In this document: positions 1 through 6,229 of the stretch, piece after piece
How the letters are laid out: each line of letters begins with the position of its first letter
Numbering within the stretch: position 1 is the first letter of the stretch
NCBI GenBank assembly: GCA_002937525.1
Contig: PTKA01000077.1
Location: 1-6,706, forward strand
Direction of reading: 5' to 3'
Origin: Alphaproteobacteria bacterium MarineAlpha10_Bin3
GTDB taxonomy: Bacteria; Pseudomonadota; Alphaproteobacteria; UBA8366; GCA-2717185
DNA length: 6,706 bases
Translations under genes and position numbers: made by a program
Notes under the pieces: generated by a model
The model's input: the letters and a program-made list of their open reading frames with translations, nothing else
The model's database searches: none
What the model was told of the DNA's origin: nothing

Positions 1-540
1 CGAAGTCACCGCGTCGGGCGCAACCTTGCTGCGCGAAAAGACGTAATCATGGATTGCGGTCAGCGGGTCGATCATGGCCTGCAAATCGCCGGGCAGGCGC
101 CGGTACGCCGCGCGGCCACTGACGAATTCGGTCTGGCCGCCCACTTCGGGCACTTCATAGGCGAACATGATGGAGATGAAACTGGGCGTTTCCCGGAACG
201 AAGAATCGGTATGCCACATATTGTTGCCGGTCTGGAACCTGGTCCGCTTGTCGGCATTGCCGCGCGTGCCGCCATCCGCCAGGACATTGCCGATGGTGCC
301 GAAATAGTGGATTTCGCCGTCCTGGCCGAGCTTCACATGGTTTGGTTCCGGTTCGCCGAAAATGCGGGTAAAGGCAAGCTGGCTTTCGTCGTCGAAGGAT
401 TGGCCGGGAAAACACAGGAACGAATAGTCGTCGATGGCTTCGCGGATTTCCGCCGCCACAGCCTGCCCCAGGGGCGGGCGAAGGTCGATTCCGGTGACCT
501 TTGCGCCTAAATCGTCGTGCAGCGGTTCGAATTTCAGCAT
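1..540 (-). CDS. TauD/TfdA-family Fe(II)/2-oxoglutarate-dependent dioxygenase (3' part outside window)
   Basis: Reading leftward from an ATG at 540-538 gives 180 codons without a stop to the window edge, so only the N-terminal part is present; family members are usually about 270-300 residues. The start LKFEPLHDDLGAKVTGIDL is the standard TauD/TfdA N-terminal strand. The iron-binding HxD lies in WHTDSSF (H110, D112), followed by FVSGRAAYRRLP, which resembles TfdA (2,4-D dioxygenase) more than TauD. The distal iron His and the 2-oxoglutarate-binding Arg must lie beyond the edge. An AAGGGA ribosome site (551-556, read on the minus strand) sits 10 bases before the ATG. Such enzymes couple oxidative decarboxylation of 2-oxoglutarate to substrate hydroxylation in the cytoplasm, often to release sulfite or open an ether bond. 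The substrate cannot be read from this part. It is divergent from zur with a 67-bp gap and may share its operator. Family assignment is firm; specificity is unknown. Confidence 0.9.
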   Translation of the reverse strand, partial: MLKFEPLHDDLGAKVTGIDLRPPLGQAVAAEIREAIDDYSFLCFPGQSFDDESQLAFTRIFGEPEPNHVKLGQDGEIHYFGTIGNVLADGGTRGNADKRTRFQTGNNMWHTDSSFRETPSFISIMFAYEVPEVGGQTEFVSGRAAYRRLPGDLQAMIDPLTAIHDYVFSRSKVAPDAVTS

Positions 541-570
541 CGCCGTGGCATCCCTTCGCGCGCTCCAAAA

Positions 571-601
571 TTGCTGAACCCGACCATCATAATGCTATAG
601 T
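571..601 (+). promoter_or_regulatory. Possible zur promoter, perhaps giving a leaderless mRNA
   Basis: TTGCTG (571-576) and TATAGT (596-601) form a sigma70-like pair with a somewhat long 19-base spacer. The expected transcription start falls at about 607-609, on the zur ATG itself. No good Shine-Dalgarno sequence precedes that ATG, only GATGG immediately next to it, so a leaderless transcript would explain both facts. The long spacer keeps confidence low. Confidence 0.3.
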
Positions 602-607
602 GATGGT
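583..607. promoter_or_regulatory. 25-bp inverted repeat, candidate Zur operator
   Basis: The arms ACCATCA (583-589) and TGATGGT (601-607) are perfect 7-bp inverted copies separated by 11 bases, and the right arm touches the zur ATG at 608. The interior contains AATGCTATA (591-599), which matches a half-site of the classical Zur box (AATGTTATA in enterobacteria) at eight of nine positions; the other half of that box is poorly conserved. The element covers the candidate -10 of zur and the candidate -10 of the divergent dioxygenase. A protein bound here could block both, so autoregulation by Zur is the simplest reading. Binding itself is inferred. Confidence 0.45.
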
Positions 608-614
608 ATGTCCC
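586..614 (-). promoter_or_regulatory. Possible promoter of the dioxygenase gene
   Basis: Read on the minus strand, GGGACA (614-609) and TATGAT (591-586) are separated by exactly 17 bases, giving a weak -35 and a good -10. Transcription would begin near 579, leaving a leader of roughly 40 bases that includes the AAGGGA ribosome site. The -10 lies inside the 583-607 inverted repeat. It is assigned from consensus match only. Confidence 0.35.
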
Positions 615-1078
615 CACCGCACGATCATCAGCATTGTATCGATACAGCCATCGAGACGGCGGCCAGCCTGTGCGCCGAACAGGGCATGCGGTTCACGCCG
701 ATCCGCCGCCGGGTGCTGGCGCTGGTCTGGGGCGGGCATCAACCTGTTGGGGCCTATGGCATCCTGGATGCGCTGAAGGCGGCGTATCCGCGCGCCGCAC
801 CGCCGACCGTCTACCGCGCGCTCGATTTTCTGATCGGGCTCGGACTGATCCACCGCATCGAATCGATGAACGCCTATGTCGGCTGCACCCATCCGGCCGA
901 ACGCCATAGCGGCCAGTTCCTGATTTGCAGCCAGTGCCGGGCGGCGGTCGAACTGGACGACCCCAACATCGCCCAGGCGGTGCGCCGCGGCGCGCAACGG
1001 ATGGGCTTCGAGGCCCGGCATCAGATGATCGAGATCACCGGCTTGTGCCCGGATTGCCGCGACGCGCCGCAGCCATGA
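608..1078 (+). CDS. zur: Zinc uptake regulator Zur (Fur family)
   Basis: This is a 156-residue Fur-family repressor that binds DNA when loaded with zinc and shuts off zinc-uptake genes. The N-terminal winged helix carries RFTPIRRRVLALV and the PPTVYRALDFL recognition-helix region, the latter almost identical to E. coli Zur. The structural zinc site is complete: C107 and C110 (CSQC) with C147 and C150 (CPDC). The regulatory site expected from E. coli Zur (H77, C88, H96, E111) is matched by H82, C93, H100 and E115 with nearly the same spacing. This separates it from Fur, PerR and Irr. The ATG at 608 keeps the first helix, which aligns with E. coli Zur, although it lacks a clear ribosome site. 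Its last four bases overlap the following COG0523 gene, so the two are probably one transcription unit. An inverted repeat abuts the start codon and may be its own operator. Confidence 0.93.
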   Translation: MSPPHDHQHCIDTAIETAASLCAEQGMRFTPIRRRVLALVWGGHQPVGAYGILDALKAAYPRAAPPTVYRALDFLIGLGLIHRIESMNAYVGCTHPAERHSGQFLICSQCRAAVELDDPNIAQAVRRGAQRMGFEARHQMIEITGLCPDCRDAPQP

Positions 1079-2133
1079 ACGATGCGCGGATGCACGAGGT
1101 TGCCGAACGCCTGCCGGTTTCGGTCCTGACCGGGTTTCTGGGCAGCGGCAAGACCACCGTGCTGCGCCATCTGCTGCGCGATCCGGCGATGGCGGATACC
1201 GCCGTCGTGATCAACGAATTCGGCGATGTCGGCCTTGACCATATGCTGGTCGAGGCATCCAGCGAAGATGTCGTGGTGATGGATAGCGGCTGTCTGTGCT
1301 GCACCATACGCGGCGATCTGATCGACACCTTGCGCAGCCTGTTCCGCCGCCGGGTCAAGGGCGAGGTGCCGGATTTCAAGCGGCTGGTCATCGAAACCAC
1401 GGGACTGGCCGACCCGGCGCCGATCCTGCACACCTTGATGAGCGACCCGCTGCTGTCGGCCCGCTACCGGCTCGACGGCGGTATCACCACGGTCGATGGC
1501 ATGCACGGGCTGGATCAGTTGGACCGGCAGTTCGAGCCGGTCAAGCAGGCCGCCGTCGCCGACCGGCTGCTGATCACCAAGACCGATTTGGCCAGCCGCG
1601 ACCAGATTGCCGCCCTGCGCGAACGCCTGGCCACGATCAACCCGGCGGCACCGGTCCATTGCATTGTCCAGGGCAAAGTGGACCCAGCCGTGCTGTTCGG
1701 CGCCGGGCTCTACGATCCGGCTACCAAGACGCCCGATGTCGCCCGCTGGCTGCGCGAAGAAGCCTATGGCGATGACGCGTCGCACGGCCACCATGGCCAC
1801 GACGTGAACCGCCATGACGACCGCATCCGCAGCTTCTGCCTGATCGCGGACGAGCCGCTGTCCTGGGACGCCTTCGCCGACTGGATGGACGCGCTGATTT
1901 CGGTGCATGGCGAGTCGCTGCTGCGCATCAAGGGCATTCTCAACATCGTCGATGCCGAAGGCCCGGTCGTGGTGCATGGCGTCCAGCACATCTTCCACCC
2001 GCCGGCCATGCTCGATGCCTGGCCCGACGCCGACCGCCGCAGCCGCATCGTCATGATTACCCGGGACCTGAACCGCGAGCCGGTCGAGCAAATGTTCCGC
2101 GCCTTCATCGACGCGGGCAAGGACGGGACTTGA
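1075..2133 (+). CDS. COG0523 (CobW/ZigA-like) GTPase, probable zinc metallochaperone
   Basis: The ATG at 1075 overlaps the zur stop codon (ATGA), giving 352 residues and likely translational coupling. An in-frame ATG at 1090 is an alternative. G3E-family GTPase motifs appear in order: Walker A GFLGSGKT (20-27), INEFG (46-50), the metal-binding CLCC in a CxCC motif (C73, C75, C76), ETTGLADP (107-114), and TKTD (168-171) as the base-recognition loop in place of NKxD. A CobW C-terminal domain follows from about residue 250. Before it lies a His-rich loop (H237, H239, H240, H242, H247) that could bind zinc or a related metal. COG0523 proteins use GTP hydrolysis to deliver metal to client proteins; members beside or under Zur serve zinc homeostasis (ZigA, ZagA, the eukaryotic ZNG1). 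The coupling to zur supports zinc rather than cobalt or nitrile-hydratase iron. The client protein is unknown. Subfamily assignment comes from context as well as sequence. Confidence 0.9.
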   Translation: MNDARMHEVAERLPVSVLTGFLGSGKTTVLRHLLRDPAMADTAVVINEFGDVGLDHMLVEASSEDVVVMDSGCLCCTIRGDLIDTLRSLFRRRVKGEVPDFKRLVIETTGLADPAPILHTLMSDPLLSARYRLDGGITTVDGMHGLDQLDRQFEPVKQAAVADRLLITKTDLASRDQIAALRERLATINPAAPVHCIVQGKVDPAVLFGAGLYDPATKTPDVARWLREEAYGDDASHGHHGHDVNRHDDRIRSFCLIADEPLSWDAFADWMDALISVHGESLLRIKGILNIVDAEGPVVVHGVQHIFHPPAMLDAWPDADRRSRIVMITRDLNREPVEQMFRAFIDAGKDGT

Positions 2134-2170
2134 CCGGCCCGCGCTTTACCACCCCCGATGCGCTGAAATT

Positions 2171-2203
2171 CGCGTTAAAAGGTTTGGGATTGGCGTAAAA
2201 GCG
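2171..2203 (+). repeat. Imperfect AT-rich direct repeat upstream of the arg promoter
   Basis: CGCGTTAAAAGG (2171-2182) recurs as GGCGTAAAAGCG (2192-2203), about 21 bases or two helical turns apart. The second copy ends four bases before the TTGACA -35 element. Same-face spacing directly upstream of a promoter suits an activator site or UP-like element. The repeat is short and imperfect, no known ARG box is recognisable, and chance is possible. Confidence 0.25.
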
Positions 2204-2207
2204 ACCG

Positions 2208-2236
2208 TTGACAGCATACAGGCCAGTGCGGATACT
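2208..2236 (+). promoter_or_regulatory. Strong sigma70-type promoter for the argD operon
   Basis: TTGACA (2208-2213) is a perfect -35. It is followed after exactly 17 bases by GATACT (2231-2236), which differs from TATAAT at two positions. Transcription should begin near 2242-2244, leaving about 45 bases before the argD ATG. This is the only good promoter in the 155-bp gap between the COG0523 gene and argD, and nothing comparable occurs in the tightly packed genes downstream, so it probably drives the whole six-gene run. No convincing hairpin-plus-T terminator for the zur unit is visible at 2134-2207. Confidence 0.65.
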
Positions 2237-2250
2237 CCGCGCCTTTCACC

Positions 2251-2301
2251 ATGGGGCGCCCAACGCGGGCAAATCTGGAGGCTTGGCGATGTCAGCGGTA
2301 A
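2251..2301 (+). other. Possible 16-codon Arg-rich upstream ORF overlapping argD
   Basis: An ATG at 2251, only about eight bases after the predicted transcription start, opens [16 protein letters not shown], with four Arg in sixteen residues encoded by CGC, CGG, CGA and CGG. Its TAA (2299-2301) overlaps the in-frame Met5 codon of argD as TAATG, and it spans the argD GGAGG ribosome site and first start codon. An Arg-rich leader before an arginine-biosynthesis operon is suggestive of translational control. There is no Shine-Dalgarno sequence before it, and GC-rich DNA yields Arg codons easily, so it may be accidental. Confidence 0.2.
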
Positions 2302-3467
2302 TGTCGACATATGGTCGTTACGATCTCGCATTCGAAAAAGGCGAAGGTGCCTATCTGTGTGCGAGCGACGGGCGGCGATATCTCGATTTCGCCGCCGGGA
2401 TCGCGGTCTGCTCGCTGGGCCACGGCCATCCCCATCTGGTCAAGACGTTGCAGGATCAGGCAGCCAGGCTGTGGCATGTCTCGAATTTGTACAATATTCC
2501 CGATCAGATCCGGTTGGCCGACCGGCTGGCGGCGGCGAGCTTCGCCGACAAGGTGTTCTTTTGCAGCACCGGGCTGGAGGCGATGGAAGGGGCGATAAAA
2601 CTTTGCCGCCGCTACCATTATGCCAATGGCGCCCCGGAACGCTGGCGCTGCGTTACCGTCGAGGGGTCGTTCCATGGCCGCTCGCTGGCGACCATATCGG
2701 CGGCCAAGAACCCCAAGCATCTGGAAGGTTTCGGCCCGGAAACCGATGGCTTCGACCAGGTCGCGTTCGGCAATCTGAATGAGTTGCGCGCGGCGATCGG
2801 GCCACAAACGGCGGCGATCATTTTCGAGCCGGTTCAAGGCGAAGGCGGCGTCCGGCCGGCCGATCTGGACTATCTGCGCAGTCTGCGCACAATCGCCGAT
2901 GAGTTCGGGGTGCTGCTGCTGCTCGACGAAATTCAGTGCGGCAACGGCCGGACCGGCAAGTTCTTCGCCCATGAATGGGCCGGCATTGCGCCCGATGTCG
3001 CGGCCATCGCCAAGGGCATCGGCGGCGGGTTCCCGCTCGGCGCCTTCATGGCGACCGAGGAAGCCGCCAAGGGCATGGTGCCGGGCACGCATGGCAGCAC
3101 CTTTGGCGGTAATCCGCTGGCCGTGGCGGTCGGCAATGCGGTGCTCGACGTGCTGCTGGAGGACGGGTTCCTGGACAATGTGGACCGTACCGCGCGCGCA
3201 TTGTGGGACCGGCTGCAGGATCTGGTCGGCCGCTATCCGGCGGTGTTCGAATCCGTGCGCGGCGCTGGTTTGATGCTGGGTCTGAAATGCGTCATTCCGG
3301 CCGGCGACATGGTCGTTGCCTTGCAGAAAGAAGGCCTGCTGACGGTGCCGGCGGGGGACAATGTGGTGCGCCTGCTGCCGCCCCTGAACATCGACGCCAG
3401 CCATATCGACGAGGCGCTTGGTATCCTCGACAAGGTCGCCGGGAGCTGGGAGGCCGACGATGGCTAA
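2289..3467 (+). CDS. argD: Acetylornithine aminotransferase ArgD (class III, PLP-dependent)
   Basis: This 392-residue enzyme transfers the amino group of glutamate to N-acetylglutamate semialdehyde, forming N-acetylornithine in arginine biosynthesis. Many homologues also act as N-succinyl-diaminopimelate aminotransferases for lysine. The N-terminus ([17 protein letters not shown]) is typical of ArgD. LLLDEIQ carries the PLP-ring Asp (D213) and [14 protein letters not shown] the Schiff-base Lys (K242). [11 protein letters not shown] and [11 protein letters not shown] are further family signatures. The ATG at 2289 is chosen because GGAGG (2277-2281) lies seven bases before it; a TTG farther upstream at 2208 falls inside the -35 element and is unlikely, while Met5 at 2301 is a possible alternative. 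The usual NSG/NTG phosphate-loop triplet reads S93-T94-G95 here, a mild departure. The last eight bases overlap argF, indicating coupling. Confidence 0.95.
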   Translation: MSAVMSTYGRYDLAFEKGEGAYLCASDGRRYLDFAAGIAVCSLGHGHPHLVKTLQDQAARLWHVSNLYNIPDQIRLADRLAAASFADKVFFCSTGLEAMEGAIKLCRRYHYANGAPERWRCVTVEGSFHGRSLATISAAKNPKHLEGFGPETDGFDQVAFGNLNELRAAIGPQTAAIIFEPVQGEGGVRPADLDYLRSLRTIADEFGVLLLLDEIQCGNGRTGKFFAHEWAGIAPDVAAIAKGIGGGFPLGAFMATEEAAKGMVPGTHGSTFGGNPLAVAVGNAVLDVLLEDGFLDNVDRTARALWDRLQDLVGRYPAVFESVRGAGLMLGLKCVIPAGDMVVALQKEGLLTVPAGDNVVRLLPPLNIDASHIDEALGILDKVAGSWEADDG

Positions 3468-4365
3468 CCCCCGGCATTTCCTCGACATCGCGCCGTTCGA
3501 CGAAGCGACGTTGCGCCGGATGATCGACCTTGGCAGCGCCTTCAAGAACGGCTCGGCGCCGGACATGCGGCCGCTCGAAGGTAAGTTCCTGGCCATGGTG
3601 TTCGAGAAGCCATCGACCCGCACCCGGGTCAGTTTCGATGTCGGGATGCGCCAGCTTGGTGGCGAAACCGTCTATATCTCGCGCAACGACGCCCAGCTCG
3701 GCCACGGCGAATCCGTTGCCGACACGGCGCGCGTGCTGTCGCGCTATGTCGATATCATCATGATGCGCACGACGTCGCCGGACAAGCTGGCGGAAATGGC
3801 GGAATTCGCCAGCGTGCCGGTGATCAACGGGCTGACCGACACCACCCACCCGTGCCAGTTGATGGCCGATGTCATGACCTTCGAGGAACATCGCGGCGCC
3901 ATCCGCAACGCCGTTATCGCCTGGAGCGGCGACGGCAACAACATGGCGCGAAGCTGGATTCACGCCGCAGTACGGTTCAATTTCCAACTGCGGCTGGCCT
4001 GTCCGCCCGAGCTATCCCCGGCGCCGGCGGTGCTGGAGTGGGCCAAGGCACAGGGCGGCGACATCCATGTCACCGCCGATCCGGCCGAAGCCGTGCGCGG
4101 CGCCGATTGCGTCGTCACCGACACCTGGGTGTCGATGAACGACGTGAATTCCGAGTCGCGGCATAATCTGCTGCACGCCTATCAGGTCGATGAACGGCTG
4201 ATGCAGCAAGCCCGAGACGATGCGATTTTCATGCATTGCCTGCCCGCCCACCGTGGCGAGGAGGTGACGCCGGAGGTTATCGACGGGCCGCAATCGGTGG
4301 TCTGGGACGAGGCCGAAAACAGGCTGCATGCCCAAAAGGGCATCCTTGCCTGGTGTCTTTCGTGA
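3460..4365 (+). CDS. argF: Ornithine carbamoyltransferase ArgF
   Basis: This 301-residue cytoplasmic enzyme joins carbamoyl phosphate and ornithine to give citrulline, and usually works as a trimer. All family signatures are present: STRTR (52-56) and HPCQ (130-133) for carbamoyl phosphate, DTWVSMN (221-227, the flexible ornithine-binding SMG-type loop), and HCLP (259-262) with the active-site Cys. The length is normal for the anabolic form. The ATG at 3460 has a strong GGGAGG ribosome site (3448-3453) six bases upstream and overlaps the end of argD by eight bases. Downstream it overlaps hslO as GTGA. It acts two steps after ArgD; the intermediate deacetylation or transacetylation step and the ArgGH steps are encoded elsewhere. 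The anabolic role is inferred from the argD partner; no arginine deiminase genes are nearby. Confidence 0.96.
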   Translation: MANPRHFLDIAPFDEATLRRMIDLGSAFKNGSAPDMRPLEGKFLAMVFEKPSTRTRVSFDVGMRQLGGETVYISRNDAQLGHGESVADTARVLSRYVDIIMMRTTSPDKLAEMAEFASVPVINGLTDTTHPCQLMADVMTFEEHRGAIRNAVIAWSGDGNNMARSWIHAAVRFNFQLRLACPPELSPAPAVLEWAKAQGGDIHVTADPAEAVRGADCVVTDTWVSMNDVNSESRHNLLHAYQVDERLMQQARDDAIFMHCLPAHRGEEVTPEVIDGPQSVVWDEAENRLHAQKGILAWCLS

Positions 4366-5279
4366 GCCTGCCCGAAGACGATCTGATCCAACCCTTCACG
4401 ATGGAGACCAGCGGTCTTCATGGCCGGCTGGTCCGGCTGGGTCCGGCACTGGATGCGCCGCTTCGGGCGCATGATTATCCACAATCGGTAGCGATATTGC
4501 TGGGCGAGGCGATGGCGCTGGTCGCCGGCCTGTCGGGCGGCATGAAGTTCGAGGGCACGTTCAGCATGCAGGTGCGTGGCGATGGCCCGGTAAAGCTGAT
4601 GGTCGCCGACGTTGCGAGCGACGGGTCGATCCGCGGCTATGCCGATATCGCCGGCCCGGCCATGGGCGCGTCGATCCCGCAATTGCTCGGTGCGGGAAGA
4701 CTGGTCTTTACCGTCGATCAGGGACCCGATACCGAACGCTATCAAGGCATCGTCGAGATAAAGGGCAACAATCTGGCCGACTGCGTGCAGCATTATTTTC
4801 GCCAGTCCAGCCAGTTCTCCGCTGGGGTCGTGCTGGCCTGCCGGCGCGACAAGGCGGGGCAATGGCGCGGCGGCGCCCTGGTATTGCAGCGCTTGCCCGA
4901 AGAAGAAGACCAAAATGCGGCCGATGGCATGGAAGATGCCTGGCGCAACGCGATCGCGCTGATGGGCAGTTGCCGTGCCGAGGAGCTTTGCGATCCGCAA
5001 CTGAGCGCCCATGATCTGCTGTTCCGCCTGTTCCATGAGGACGGCGTGCGCGTCTATGCGGCAAAACCGCTGGTCTTTGCCTGCAAATGTTCGCGCGCGC
5101 GGATGCAGGCCGCCGTCGCCATGCTGAGCGCACGCGAAATCGAGGAAATGACAATCGACCGCAAGATCACGGTCACCTGCCAGTTTTGTAACGCCGAGCG
5201 GGTTTTCGACCCGGCATTGCTGGCGCGGCATCTTGATCCGGGATGCGCAGCACTGCATATTTCTAGAACCGGGACCTAA
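4362..5279 (+). CDS. hslO: Redox-regulated chaperone Hsp33 (HslO)
   Basis: This roughly 305-residue cytoplasmic holdase is inactive while reduced and zinc-bound. It becomes active when oxidants such as peroxide plus heat, or hypochlorite, oxidise its zinc-binding cysteines. The N-terminal folding domain begins at DDLIQPF and includes [11 protein letters not shown]. The C-terminal redox switch is complete: CKC (C241, C243) and CQFC (C273, C276) with 29 residues between, inside the family range. The GTG at 4362 is preferred because it forms a four-base GTGA overlap with argF and retains the conserved DDLIQPF segment. GTG at 4353 would add three residues, and ATG at 4401 would delete that segment. 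No strong ribosome site precedes either GTG, so translation probably depends on coupling to argF. This argF-hslO linkage is familiar in alphaproteobacteria. Confidence 0.95.
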   Translation: MSLPEDDLIQPFTMETSGLHGRLVRLGPALDAPLRAHDYPQSVAILLGEAMALVAGLSGGMKFEGTFSMQVRGDGPVKLMVADVASDGSIRGYADIAGPAMGASIPQLLGAGRLVFTVDQGPDTERYQGIVEIKGNNLADCVQHYFRQSSQFSAGVVLACRRDKAGQWRGGALVLQRLPEEEDQNAADGMEDAWRNAIALMGSCRAEELCDPQLSAHDLLFRLFHEDGVRVYAAKPLVFACKCSRARMQAAVAMLSAREIEEMTIDRKITVTCQFCNAERVFDPALLARHLDPGCAALHISRTGT

Positions 5280-5284
5280 AAACA

Positions 5285-5878
5285 ATGGATCAGGCCATGC
5301 TTTCTCGCGGTGCCGTCATCGCCCTTGCCTTACTTGTCCTCGCCGCATGTGAAACCACCGTGGCGCCGCGGCAATTTCCGGAAATCACCTTCAGGCATCT
5401 GTCGCCGATCCGGTTGGATGTTGCGAAAATTACCTATGCGCCACGCTACCGCGCGCCGGTTGGCACGCCGAATGTCGGGCAGGAATTTCCGACGCCGCCG
5501 GTGGTCGCGGCGGAACGCTGGATCGCCGACCGGCTGGTTGCCGTGGGCGCGTCGGGCGAGGCCATCGTCTCTATCCGCCGCGCCACCGCGACCGAAACCA
5601 GGCTCAAGGTCAAAAAGGGCGTGACCGGCGCCTTCACCACCGATCAGGCGTGGCGCTATGACGGATATATCGAAATGTCCATCAAGGCGGTCGATTTGAA
5701 CGGCCAGCGCAGCGCCACCGCGACCGCCGCCGCGCGGCAAAGCCAGACCGTTCCCGAAGACGCCAGTCTGGACGGGCGCGAGGCGGTGTGGTTTGGTCTG
5801 GTCGAAAAGCTGATGCGCCGCTTCGACAGCGCATTCGCCGCGCAGATCCGCAAGGATCTTACCGGCTTCGTCAAATAA
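5285..5878 (+). CDS. Predicted lipoprotein of unknown function
   Basis: I do not recognise a family. The 197-residue product opens with a short charged segment (R8), a hydrophobic stretch and a lipobox LAAC, with lipidation expected at C22. Glu, not Asp, follows the Cys, so outer-membrane sorting is likely by E. coli rules. The mature part starts with a Thr/Pro-containing linker, then mixed alpha/beta sequence with YAPRYRAPVGTPNVGQEFP near residues 50-70 and a charged C-terminal helix (VEKLMRRFDSAFAAQIRKDL). No further cysteines or catalytic motif are evident. It starts five bases after the hslO stop with GGGA (5271-5274) ten bases upstream; ATG at 5297 would give a shorter, equally good signal peptide. 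It ends 19 bases before bolA, so it is probably co-transcribed. The lipoprotein call is firm; the function is open. Confidence 0.85.
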   Translation: MDQAMLSRGAVIALALLVLAACETTVAPRQFPEITFRHLSPIRLDVAKITYAPRYRAPVGTPNVGQEFPTPPVVAAERWIADRLVAVGASGEAIVSIRRATATETRLKVKKGVTGAFTTDQAWRYDGYIEMSIKAVDLNGQRSATATAAARQSQTVPEDASLDGREAVWFGLVEKLMRRFDSAFAAQIRKDLTGFVK

Positions 5879-5897
5879 CCACGAGAAGGACCGCGCC

Positions 5898-6218
5898 ATG
5901 CGTATCCAGGAATCGATCGAACGCAAAATCACCCAATCCCTGACCCCGGCCCATCTGGAGGTGATCAACGAAAGCTATATGCACAATGTGCCGCCGGGCT
6001 CGGAATCGCATTTCAAGGTGATCGTCGTCACCGACGAATTCGATGGCCTGAACCGGGTCCGCCGCCACCAGCGGGTCAACGGCATCCTGGAAAAGGAACT
6101 GCGCGAAGATATTCACGCGCTGTCGATGCAGACCATGACGCCCGGCGAATGGAGCGCTAGCGGCGGCCGGGTGATGGCATCACCGGACTGCCATGGCGGT
6201 AGTAGGAACAACCCATAG
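5898..6218 (+). CDS. bolA: BolA-family protein, E. coli BolA type
   Basis: This 106-residue protein has the alpha/beta BolA fold. It follows E. coli BolA closely: LEVINESYMHNVPPGSESHF (20-39), RRHQRVNGILEKEL, then VHALSL-like DIHALSMQTMTPGEW. The extended C-terminal tail ends with an ASPDC motif comparable to ASPPC in E. coli BolA. H29, H38 and C98 are candidate metal or Fe-S ligands; H57 lies in the conserved RH motif. BolA proteins bind monothiol glutaredoxins through a shared [2Fe-2S] cluster and affect iron-sulfur handling, morphology and stress responses; a DNA-binding role has also been described. The AGAAGGA ribosome site (5884-5890) sits seven bases before the ATG. The gene lies between the lipoprotein and a YfcG-like GST, and no glutaredoxin is visible here. 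The ESY-M-H position carries Met where E. coli has Arg. Confidence 0.92.
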   Translation: MRIQESIERKITQSLTPAHLEVINESYMHNVPPGSESHFKVIVVTDEFDGLNRVRRHQRVNGILEKELREDIHALSMQTMTPGEWSASGGRVMASPDCHGGSRNNP

Positions 6219-6229
6219 AAAGCATCGAC

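Noticed and set aside
49..510. 153-codon open frame on the plus strand
   Set aside because: It lies opposite the dioxygenase gene, whose minus-strand product shows clear family motifs; the plus reading resembles no protein.
1021..2091. 356-codon minus-strand frame opposite the COG0523 gene
   Set aside because: GC-rich genes often leave long open antisense frames. The product has no recognisable motif, and the plus-strand gene is unambiguous.
2134..2207. Terminator of the zur-COG0523 unit
   Set aside because: I looked for a GC stem with a T-tract and found only a weak, interrupted pairing of CGCTTTAC with GTAAAAGCG; termination may be Rho-dependent.
2239..2259. Possible hairpin GCGCC/GGCGC in the argD leader
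   Set aside because: Only five base pairs with an 11-base loop and no following T-run, too weak to call a terminator or attenuator.
2208..2288. Extension of argD to a TTG start at 2208
   Set aside because: The TTG is part of the TTGACA -35 element. The added residues are not ArgD-like, and GGAGG before 2289 fixes a better start.
2146..2331. 61-codon minus-strand frame in the argD promoter region
   Set aside because: It has no ribosome site or recognisable product, and it overlaps the promoter and argD start.
2292..3623. 443-codon minus-strand frame opposite argD and the start of argF
   Set aside because: The composition is low-complexity Arg/Ala/Gln without domains, typical of an antisense shadow of codon-biased genes.
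4182..5285. 367-codon minus-strand frame opposite hslO
   Set aside because: It is a shadow of hslO and the argF end; the start codon lies over the lipoprotein start and no family signature is seen.
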